Shown here: positions 54,918 to 64,000 of the stretch, in pieces | How the letters are laid out: every line of letters starts with the position of its first letter | How positions within the stretch are numbered: position 1 is the stretch's first letter | From: Amia ocellicauda | Taxonomy: Eukaryota > Chordata > Actinopteri > Amiiformes > Amiidae | Direction: 5' to 3' | Length of the DNA stretch: 64,000 nt | Assembly (NCBI RefSeq): GCF_036373705.1 | Contig: NC_089863.1 | Coordinates: 35,787,227 to 35,851,226, forward strand | Translations under genes and position numbers: made by a program | The notes under the pieces: model-generated | Told to the model about the DNA's origin: nothing | The model's database searches: none | The model's input: the letters and a program-made list of their open reading frames with translations, nothing else

Positions 54918-56392
54918 TTAAATACACACATATATATTGGACTTGGTCATGATAGGGATGGTGTTTCCAAAAGAACTCTGGAGAACTTTTTGAACAGCTG
55001 TAAAAGCAGGTACACCAGGACGTGGATCTTTATACAGCATTCTCTTGAGCATGTTGGGGAGGGCATCCACTGTTTTCACAATATCCTCAACCAGCAATGT
55101 CACATTAGGATTACCAGTGTCATACAAATCACCAAACTTGTGAGCTATTAGAGTGAGGATGGCATCTTCAAGCAGAGATTCCTCAAACATACGTATACAT
55201 AAACCCACGGCAGCAGGAGTTTTCTTTCTCTGGAAAAAATATATATAATGTCTTATTGCAAAACAAATTTGTAAAACATCTTATAAGGCTTGTTATTTAT
55301 AACCTTCTCAATTAATTGTATCACTTACTCATCTACACTTTCCAACAAGTCACTTAACCATCTCGAAGGTAGAGTGCATGTTTCTAAGCTATGCAAAAGA
55401 GATTTCACTTCTTTCTCAGTCTGTCTGGTGATGCATAGCCCACATAGGGCACGTGCAACACATAACACAACATTTAGAAAGTGGGTGACACTTATTTTGT
55501 TACATATAAGAGCGACACTACTCCAGACACTCCCTTGCTCGTGATCTAAAGTTAGACAGAGATGCTGTGCTTGGCTGGGGTCACCTATCAGACAGGCCTC
55601 ACACTTATCAACTAATTCACGGCCAATACAATGTTGTAACACTAGCGCAATAATGCCCTTTATGGTGTGTGTCATCACTAGTGTTACATGATCATCTAGT
55701 TTTTACAATTATATCTCGGAACTTCCCTGTCTGAATCAAAACTCTTGTGGGTTCTAGCAAGGCAAGAACAGAAGCATGCAATGTTCAATCTTGTTCGGGG
55801 TCTTAAAGAGTTGACAGAGGAATCCATATCACTGGTGTCTGGTACTCCACTATTCTAATGAAGAGAAAAGAAAATAACACTTAAAACTGTAATGTGTGTC
55901 GGTCAGTAAAGAAGTACACAACTATACACAGTTGTAGGACCTCTATATTTACCTCTCTTTCCATTGATGGTCCAACTCCATCATCAGTGTCTGAGGTTTT
56001 ATCCTCCCTGCCATGTTCATGGTCCTTGTCATCATCTTCAGACTCATCACCAGTGTTGACACCTTCGTCTTCATCAGACATTGGGAGAGCATCCCTGGGG
56101 CTCGGAGGAGGAGCGCTGACACTATTCTTTTGATAAACATACAAAGAAGAAAACATGCATTTAAATTCACTTTGCATTGAAATGTATATATACACACATA
56201 CGGCCTAACAGCATGTAAACACCGGCATACGTTTAAAATTAATAATAATATTCTAAACACGTTTTTAAAGTAAAATAAAGTGTTACCTCTTTTGGGTCCC
56301 TGTCTTCCGACCATCTTAATTTTGTGTTAGGTGCCCCCGCATCTTCATCAGCAGCGTGGTCGCTAGGGGGTGTCTTCTTAGCTGGTGTAGCC
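54918..56392 (-). pseudogene. Minus-strand gene group of the Polinton-like fossil
   Basis: Short coding pieces lie between plausible splice signals. Near 56,392 is a start MATPAKKTPPSDHAADEDAG; about 55,970-56,130 is an acidic Asp/Glu/Ser-rich piece; and about 55,325-55,678 has a cysteine/histidine pattern (CEACLIGDPSQAQHLCL) of a kind I associate with early genes of fish DNA-virus-like elements. The function is unknown; a regulatory early protein is a guess. Treated as part of the fossil. Confidence 0.4.
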
Positions 56393-57012
56393 ATAGTGCG
56401 CTATGGGGGTTTCCACCAGTTACCGCAGACCTGTTCTGTCCCAAACGGGTGACATGTTTTCTGTGTTTACCAGCATGCTCTTTATACTGTAAATGGTGGC
56501 CGGCGGCTCTACAGAGGAGGCGGGGTGTGGGTGGGGTTGGGGGCGTGTGTGGGGACACGTGGGTAAATGGGGGGCAGTGGCTCTACAGAGGAGGAGGAGT
56601 GTGGGCGGAGTTGGGTGCGTGTATGGGTGCCACGTGGGTACAGTCATTTGTACCCATTAGGCTCGTGTCCATAACAAATATGTGATAACAATTTATCTCT
56701 CCAAATGGTCACCTCACCCAGTGTGTACACGTTGTTTTGAACGTGAGACCATGACCATAGCACGCATAGATACAGATGTCTGTTGGAGATCAACTTTATC
56801 GGAGTGAAATAGACACCCCAACATACCGCCCCAACTGAATTCTGTAATAAGAACAACATTTTTGGCGGTTTCCTGGTATGTTATGTGGAATACAATTTTG
56901 TGTGATTCTTAGAAAAATTATGAAATACCATTTTGCCCCCCCATAAATAAGCCGCTCCAAGCAGTTAATTTTACACATCCAATATAATATATGAAGGGAC
57001 ACACTCTTCATA

Positions 57013-58155
57013 ATGGCATCTGACTGGGGTCCATTTGATGAGGAAGAGCTAGTAAATGCGTTATCATGTATTGATGGTAAGAATGTTTTTTATAGTAATA
57101 GAGTTGGGTTTAAAAGTGTTAGTATATCATGCATAGTTCATGGTTTGTATAATTTAAGGTGAGAGAGAACCGAGATATTACAGCACAGAATAACAGAGCC
57201 GAGACTGTCGGGCCGAGCACCCCGCAGGGGACCACGGAGAGTGGAACTCGCAACCCCGAACGCCTACGTCCCGAACAGCGCCTTCCAAACCGCAGGAGAC
57301 ACGTGTTCTGAAGGTGGGCCAAAGCAATGTGTTTAATGGCCAGTTTTATTCAGATTTCATGGTATGCCATAGAACAAGTTGTTACATATTATGAATTAAT
57401 TACATCTTCTAAAACATAATATCGTGTACATTTATGTTTGTTATGTTTGTTTTTTGATTTGACAGTTGTTTAACCCACATAACTACACACTCCCCCACCC
57501 ACCCCAAGTCACAGAGCAAACTTTGAATGGAGGTGTGTAACATTCACCGTTTTTACCAATGTTATTAATAATAATAATAATAATAATATATTTTGTATTT
57601 GTTCGAAATGTAGTGAAAAGTCACTGTATAAAGTGTAATTGACATGTTTGTTTTATTATAGCTAAAAATGCGGCACAGCCTGCATTGCCCTGCTTGAGAG
57701 GCTTGTCAAGTGGAAAACAGGTGAAGAGATCCGATCGTGCTGATAAAGGGAGGTCCGTTCTACAGCGGGGGAGACAGCCACCAGTCACACAAAGGGGAAA
57801 CACAGCGCCCAGAAAAGCCCTGAGTAAGACAAACCGGGTGGCACACGACACCACCGATGTGGGGGTGCAATGTGTGAAAGTGAACCGACCGAGCTCCGCT
57901 ACTGTAAAAAGAGGTAAACGGGGTAAAAGCACGGATAAAGCCACCACTAGTGGGGATACTGAGATGAAATGTGATCAATCACCCTGTGTTGACATACAGA
58001 CCCCTGGTGATTGTAGGACCCTGGTGTTTAGCAAGATATGCAGTCAGCTTGTGGAGGCGTTAAACACCGCTCAGTGCATAATACATGTTTTGACAAATTT
58101 GTTAAAACAAATAGGGAATTGCCCCGTTTCTGATGAGAGTTTGATGAATCTGTAA
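57013..58155 (+). pseudogene. Plus-strand small basic-protein gene of the Polinton-like fossil
   Basis: A short acidic start (MASDWGPFDEEELVNALSC) at 57,013 with a donor-like site, and a longer basic piece at 57,662-58,155 after an acceptor-like TTATTATAG. The piece is rich in K, R, S and T, with a hydrophobic helical end. Such lysine/arginine-rich proteins precede the polymerase in several Polinton-type elements. The role is unknown. Confidence 0.35.
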
Positions 58156-58242
58156 TTCACACTGTGAATCAATCAGTCTCTGCAAGATCGAGAAGGGTTG
58201 TTACAAAAAACAACCAATTCTGAAAACAACAATTGACAAACA

Positions 58243-59458
58243 ATGAAAAAGGAGAAGCACAAAATCTGTCAGTCTGCTTGTGTAATTAGGGGGGTAATGC
58301 GAAATAAAATTAATGCTGCGAAAAGAATGCTGCGTAGGCTTAAATTTAGAACAAATGTGTCACAATTAGCACGGTCACAGACACTGTTGCACACTCTCCA
58401 GACGGGAGGCCATCCGGTAAACTTGGAAATTCAGGAATATATAGATCAGGATGTATCTAAGGAACTAGCATCGGTAGCTAATAACAATGATAATCAGATC
58501 GGGGGTGGTGATGCTGCAATGTTAGAGATGAATAATGAAAATGATGAACAAATGGCTGAGGGTGGCGTTGGCGGGGACCCTCCTCGGGGGTTTTTGGAGA
58601 TTATTCGTCGCTATGACCGAGAAATTAATAGGTTTCGGGGTATGGAGTTTTATGAAGAATTCAGGTTTGTGAACCTGGATCTGGTACAATCTTATATGAA
58701 TGCTGTCCGTATTGTGCATGGAGCTGTGCAAGGATTGCTAAATGAAATATCACACAATGTGGGTCCTAATGATTTTGTACAGCTGAGACCGAGCTCGGGG
58801 TCATTAAATAATCCTTTCTAATCGAGGAGGCGAAATGTGGGGGAGCTGGACGCTGCAGATTTCTTAGAGAGCATAGCTAATTTACTACAAAGTCACAACA
58901 AAATTCTATCACATTTGAGTTTGCGAATAACGGTCACTGTGATTAGAAATATGCAAGGTGGTGGTGGTGCGCGGAGGCGCTTAAAAGGTATTTTATTTAG
59001 TAAAATAATAGACATAAACCAAGGTAACAATTTATGTTTTGCTGCCAGTGTGTACCGCCTGTGGAAGGGTAAAGAATGCACAGATTCCGAAATGTTAGAT
59101 GGTGCCAAACGAATGCATAGCCAGCTAGGGTTTTCAATTCAGAAAAAAAAAATGTTTTTCAGATATTCAGGCATTTGAAAGACTATTGGGGGTCATTATC
59201 AAAGTATTGTACCATGAAAACGGATGGGAATATTTTACTACGGGGCCTACACCTATAAATTCTAAGTATCCGTTGCTCTTATCCTGTATCAAGTGTTGCT
59301 CATTGCTTCGCTGTCCTCGTCCTGTACCCTCAGTGTTTTCAGAGCCCGTTCTTGATCTTGTAGAAATATATTGCAGAAGAGCAGAACTACAATCACACTT
59401 TTTCAATGCTATTGCTTTTTTCTACCTCCCTGGTGAGGTACCAATGCGGGAAGTTTGA
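58243..59458 (+). pseudogene. Type B DNA polymerase-like N-terminal region (fossil)
   Basis: Recognisable blocks are LEIIRRYDREINRF with NDFVQLR near 58,590-58,800, LRITVTVIRNMQGGGGARRR near 58,920, IIDINQGNNLCFAASVYRLW near 59,010, and VLYHENGWEYFTTGP near 59,205. This order is that of the N-terminal part of protein-primed PolB in Polinton and adintovirus elements of fish. The exonuclease and polymerase catalytic motifs are not seen. Broken. Confidence 0.55.
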
Positions 59459-59810
59459 GAGAGTATTTCTAAAATGTGTATGATCCAATACACACAGTTA
59501 TTTAAAAAGCTGACGTCTTGTACATGCTCACCAGAACCAAGCCTAATTAAATAACACATTTAATATAAAATAAGTACATGTGCAGTAGCCACTTGGACAA
59601 TTACAGATCCCCAGGTCAAAACACAACAGAAAGACATGGAAGATCGTATTTTCAAATCACACCTGTGGCCCCCCTAACTGTAATTTGGTATTAGTGGGTC
59701 AAAGGATTTATTTAGTTCAAGTCATAATAAGATTATATTTTGAAAGGAAACACTACAGGATGTAATATTTAAAATGACTGTGAGTACCTTTCATTAACAT
59801 TGTTTTAAAG

Positions 59811-59912
59811 GCTGGGACCAATATGGTGGAATATCTCCAACACACGGACATTGAGAGACTCGACCCCTTTGTGCTGCTGCTCAGAGACCAACTCTCAGTT
59901 GTCTCTGAGTAG
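59811..59912 (+). other. Exon-like stretch, unassigned
   Basis: After an acceptor-like TTGTTTTAAAG, the plus strand reads AGTNMVEYLQHTDIERLDPF and then VLLLRDQLSVVSE before a stop. The composition is protein-like and it may be the last exon of an unknown gene, but no upstream exon was found. Confidence 0.25.
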
Positions 59913-60112
59913 GCTATGGATCAACTTCCTTTCCTAATATGAAGGAGACAATGGATACAAAACCTATAAGCAACTATGAAAAACAGGTGATTATTGTTAT
60001 TCTTCTCATTATAAACTACTTAATACATCTCTCGCATAAAGTACAACAGGATAGTGGTGATGTCATTCAGGATTGGATTGCCATTGGTCAAAAGCCCTCT
60101 GAGAGAAATTGT
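59913..60112. other. Nothing recognised
   Basis: AT-rich sequence without a supported feature. Confidence 0.5.
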
Positions 60113-60310
60113 GTGGCGACACTCCACACTCTTAGAAGAAATTGTTCTGCACAGAACCATAAAGGGTTCCTCGAGTAATCGCTCTGGTGGATCCCTTTAT
60201 GGTTCTATGTAGAACCCCTTCAAAGGGGTTACATGAAGAACCCCCAAACATAGCGTTCTATACAGAACCATTCGTTTTAAAATGTTATATATAGAACCCA
60301 TTCAAAAGGG
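60113..60310. repeat. MITE-like fish repeat with AGAACC/GGTTCT units
   Basis: Repeated AGAACC, GGTTCT and AAAGGG words in both orientations (CAGAACCATAAAGGGTTCCT, CTTTATGGTTCTATGTAGAA, CTATACAGAACCATTCG) form an imperfect hairpin. This style of short element is common in fish genomes. It has no coding capacity. Confidence 0.6.
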
Positions 60311-61500
60311 GGACACGTGCTATACCTGAATTTGTTTTCCAAATACAATCTTTAAAAAATGTATGAGTTCATATATACAAACACACATACACAACGTAGA
60401 AATCGCACTACTAGTGAAGTAACTTCATTTACATTATATGCCACAACTCCTCAATTTGGAACGCAAAAACAAGACATCTGATGTAAAAGTGTAAACTAAT
60501 TACGAACAGCACTTTTGATTTTTATCTTCAATTCAGGGGCTACTTATTCGAACAGTAAACTGTATTCTCTCTTCAGAGTGACTGGAATGTTTTTGCCTAC
60601 ATTCAACTTAAATATGAAAGTTTCCAAAAACGGCATAGTTTTCTTTAAGGCTATTCAATGCCAAACACAAAATTCTCTCTGCTTTCAGTGCTTGTCCTTC
60701 AGCACAATTACACAGGTTCATGATGTTCTCATTTCAATACATTGTTTTCTTATTTAAACTATTTGACTTTGAGCTTACATTGAGAATAAAATCACGTTTG
60801 CAAGTAAAACCTGGCCAAGAAAGGAAGCAGCACTACAATAAAACAATACACAGAATACAAAGCAGTTCCTTCAAAAGTGAAAGTGATAAAGAGTGATGTC
60901 TGTCAGTAAATTACGTTGAGATCTATTGCATAATCTACAACACCTTATACATCAAACCCAATTTACTAATATTATTGTTATGCATTAATTTGTCACATCT
61001 GCCTTTGTTGGTTAGGATAACAGTACAGGATCATCAATATGTACTGAAACGAAACCTGTCCTAGTAAGGTCGTGTCCTAACTGGATTTGACAGAGGAGCG
61101 TGTAGCTGCCACCACCTTTGGTTTACCGGACGGTCCGGTCGAATAACCCTGGAAGCTAAAATTAGTGATGTAAAGGGAGAGTGAAAAGCCAAGAGGAAGT
61201 ATATAACCAAGTCTTTTTAATAACCAATTTAATACGCTGGGTACACAATGTGCAATTTAGGCAAATAGAATAACAATCACAGTATCACTAAACAATCCAT
61301 AAAAAGTCAATATCCATTAAACAGTTAAGTTAATTTCTCCCTCAAATACATACGACCAATTATTATAATAAAACCGCAATTGACCTTCATTAAAGAAATA
61401 CTAAAAAAAAACATACAATAAACACCAATGTAAGTGAAAAGAAACCACAATATAAACATCAGATAAACCATACAATAAACACACCAATATAAGTTACCAC
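60311..61500. other. AT-rich DNA, nothing recognised
   Basis: No conserved frame or RNA gene is visible. Short CA-rich stretches occur near 60,380. Confidence 0.5.
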
Positions 61501-61507
61501 AATTACA

Positions 61508-61833
61508 ACAGCAATTTCAACTAAAAAAGGACACAATACAAACTCTTCAATGTAAAGCCAAAATTCACAACAAGCCAAAAAAAAAAAAAAAGACAGAATA
61601 AAAGTATGAATGTTGTGTTGATGTGCTGCGTATGATGACATTGTCCCGGTGCTCCCGTTTGGTGCAGCACACACACCTCAACACAACATTCAGTCAGTGC
61701 GAGTGGTGCGGCCGAGCAGTGTGGCGAAAAAAAAATACGATCTTCCAACCGCAATTTCAACTACAAAAGAACACAATACAAACTCTTCAATGTAAAGCCA
61801 AAATTCACAACAAGCCAAAAAAAAAAAAAAAAA
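61508..61833 (+). repeat. Direct repeat pair of about 85 bp with A-tracts
   Basis: 61,508-61,592 and 61,748-61,834 both read GCAATTTCAACTA...GGACACAATACAAACTCTTC (second copy AGAACACAATACAAACTC) and end in AAGCCA followed by 14-17 A residues. A GC-richer stretch (61,620-61,710) lies between. The A-tracts might hint at a retrotransposed short element, but no SINE is recognised. Confidence 0.6.
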
Positions 61834-61834
61834 C

Positions 61835-63359
61835 GGGTTAATTGCTGTTTTAGATCAATTGATTGGAATATAGCTAATAGGATCAGCAAAATCCAATCAA
61901 TCAATCACTCACTTGGCCCTGTTACACAGACTGATTAATAGCAGTATGTTTAAGTCTAACCATAAATTCATAAATTAAAGCAAAGAAACTGTTACTATGG
62001 GCAAGGACTTGTATAAAACCAAGTTTAAACAATGAAAACATGTAATCAAATACACATAATCCCACAAACAAACACATATAGATTTAAAATAGAGTCAGAG
62101 AGCTCCCGTCAACTGAACAGCTCCCCAGTGGCTCCAGAGGTTCAGCTCCAGGCTGGATCTAAACATTTAACTGTATATAGAGTGCATAAGGCATCACAAA
62201 TTATAAATAAATTATATATTCTATTATGAGAATAATGTTAAAGTAATACACAATATACACTAAATAATAAAAATAAAGTAATAATAAAGTAAATAAATAG
62301 TAATGGTGTCGTCTAAGACCCAGAAGGACAAGGGTTTGTTTGTTAAAAATCATATTATGGACAAATTCTATAAAGTCAAATTAAAGGGAAATGAAAGGCT
62401 GACATCCACAGGAGCAGCACTCTGGTGCAGCCCTGACAGCCTGATGTAAAATCCAGGCAGGAGAATGTAAACAGAATAGTGATATATTATAGTCTTATTT
62501 TCAGAAAATGTTTGGGGCCAGCATAAAATACCTGAAATAAATTAGACCTTGGATTTAAGATGAGTGAAGTAGTCAAAGGGTACGAATTTGAAGGATACTA
62601 TAGAAATATAAAATGACAAGCATTGAAGAAGTGAGCTAAATTAACATTGAACCATTTAAAGGAGAAAATAAAAATAAAATACTATTTTACAACCCAGAAA
62701 TACAAAATAAAATGTTGAAAATTGAATTTGAGCTAATTTCTGAAATGGGAATCTGAGGAAACAGTAAAATATGGTGAAGATATGAATACATAGATGTAGA
62801 ACCGTCTCGGAAATCAGTGGAGAAATCGTGGAGATAAAGCAAATAGAACTTTAATCGAGCCGCTCGGAAGCCCCACGTCAGGAATAATTCCTTCAGTGAG
62901 AACTTAATGTTTACCAACATGAGTGCAGCTTTATAGGAAAATGACGTAACATCTTATGGCCGTTCATCCAATCAGAAGATACAGGTCCGGGTCCGTTTTA
63001 TGATCTGTCCTCCCGTGAAGAGGTGATGGATCCAAAGCAGATGTCCGTCTTTGATGTGCACTAGGAAGATGCGATCCCACGGTCGTCATTTACCTAGTGT
63101 CAATCGCTCGTTAACAGAAACAATTCCTGCCTATCTGGAGAAACGATTAAGTCATAAACAAATTCTCAGCAGACATCTGTAGGCTATTTCGGCACTGGGT
63201 GATCTTTCATTTCTGACAGGAGTTTCTAACAAATCAACCTTGTTGACCCTTTACTTGTGCTGCTAAATCTAATCTGCTCAGTCTGTATACAAACTACTTC
63301 TAATGCTAGTATTAATATAAAACATTATATAATTATCACAAAACACTTTCTTCAACTTC
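61835..63359. other. AT-rich DNA, nothing recognised
   Basis: A GC-richer part at 62,940-63,110 has no supported feature. No tRNA-like or coding signal was found. Confidence 0.5.
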
Positions 63360-63890
63360 CTTTACAGAGTCTTCAATAGATAACCAGATACTCCAGGAAA
63401 TTAAAGGGTCGTTTGGTAGCTGTGAGTTCCACAATGAAGAGTTTTTGAAATTCCCAAATATAAGATCCCTAAATACAATGTGTAGGTAAGAAATTAACTA
63501 TTGATCAGTTCAACCTAGTTTCGGGAACAGTTCTTCTGAACATGTACCGGTGTAGATTGGACTTCAATAGGAGGAAGTTGACACAATAAGGACATATGAG
63601 CCGCGCAGGTGGACAGTCTTAGTGCCCACGCAAACTCTTCATTGGGGAAATCATTGACTGGACACATTTTTTGAAACTTTGTTTTCCTGAGGTACCTGGG
63701 AATCATTATTGAAATCAATTAAAAGGCTTATTTTCTAAAATATATTTTGTTAAGTAAATATTTTAGTTAAAATAATGGAGTGAAATGTGTGTATAAATAG
63801 TAATAATACATGTCAATAAATATAACTTGAATTTTCTTGTAAGAAATTAGGAAAAGGAGAAAGAACAGCTGTTAGGATACAGAGCAATTT
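63360..63890 (+). repeat. Dispersed repeat, inverted partner in the spacer; exon-like part
   Basis: Inverted copy of 31,190-31,650. 63,368-63,486 looks like an exon: TTTACAG acceptor, an open reading SSIDNQILQEIKGSFGSCEF then HNEEFLKFPNIRSLNTMC, and a GTAAG donor. The partner copy is worn in this part. The origin is unknown. Confidence 0.5.
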
Positions 63891-64000
63891 AGTGGGTCTG
63901 AGCGATGTTGAGGAAGGTTTGAGGAAGTTGACGAGGGGTTTAAGAGTTGATAAGGCTTGGGAAGCTGGAAAAAGGGAGTTTGATATGTGTGAAAGACATG
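63856..64000 (+). other. Open frame running off the right edge
   Basis: Reads GKGERTAVRIQSNLVGLSDV and then EEGLRKLTRGLRVDKAWEAG to the edge without a stop. It does not join in phase with the exon-like part at 63,368-63,486. Too short to identify. Confidence 0.3.

Larger units (their letters stand above)
54918..59458. mobile_element. Polinton/adintovirus-like fossil, incomplete
   Basis: Two blocks of coding pieces point away from a centre near 56,400-57,010: a minus-strand group (54,918-56,392) and a plus-strand group (57,013-59,458) that ends in the N-terminal part of a protein-primed type B DNA polymerase-like gene. Capsid, integrase and terminal repeats are not recognised, so family placement rests mainly on the polymerase. 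It is broken, with at least two breaks in the polymerase part, and looks old to middle-aged. Confidence 0.5.

Noticed and set aside
1-64000. tRNA, snRNA or microRNA genes
   Set aside because: I scanned for box A/box B pairs and known snRNA starts by eye and found none convincing; a covariance-model scan would be decisive.

Overview
The window reads as a nuclear chromosome of a ray-finned fish. The evidence is a 5S rRNA gene array with spacers, spliced genes with GT-AG introns, several Tc1/mariner-type transposons of fish kinds, a Tx1/L1-type LINE, class I endogenous retrovirus remains, long CA/CT/AT/ATGT microsatellites and a Polinton-like fossil. Nothing prokaryotic is present. The species cannot be named from the sequence alone.

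Layout. (1) 1-12,260: a head-to-tail array of 37 5S rRNA-type genes with a unit of about 334 bp, continuing off the left edge. The copies share substitutions that set them apart from ordinary fish 5S, some of them compensated within stems. The array has a nested higher-order duplication pattern. (2) 12,275-26,300 and 40,740-53,721: two arms of a large inverted repeat around a spacer of about 14.4 kb. Each arm carries, from outside in, a copy of LTR family A, a decayed IS630/Tc1-type element holding a solo LTR of family B, a Tc1 fragment, a mosaic block rich in microsatellites, a six-exon BEN-domain gene resembling BEND5 in layout, and a piece of LINE ORF1. The arms are close to identical but have separate histories. 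The left arm has an intact DD36E Tc1/mariner element in intron 1 of the BEN gene, and the right arm keeps the exact empty TA site. The right arm has a 2-bp deletion in exon 3, a different Tc1-type insertion and an extra LTR piece. (3) 26,301-40,739: the spacer, made of LTR-A, a retroviral integrase fossil, unrecognised AT-rich DNA, and a second DD36E element split by a young retroviral fossil with a 4-bp target duplication. (4) 53,722-64,000: single-copy flank with a broken Polinton/adintovirus-like fossil (about 54.9-59.5 kb), a MITE-like repeat, and AT-rich DNA with an inverted copy of a repeat from the spacer.

How it fits together. Only two kinds of host coding content are supported: the 5S array and the BEN gene pair. 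The left BEN copy can be read open through all six exons (335 codons), but its BEN domain runs into antisense LINE sequence, so even this copy looks cut short at its end. Next to it on the other strand are three exon-like pieces of a divergent gene. Both sit between two parts of one LINE whose outer ends lie in TC-type microsatellites. Everything else is mobile-element traffic, much of it nested, and the nesting gives a relative order of events.
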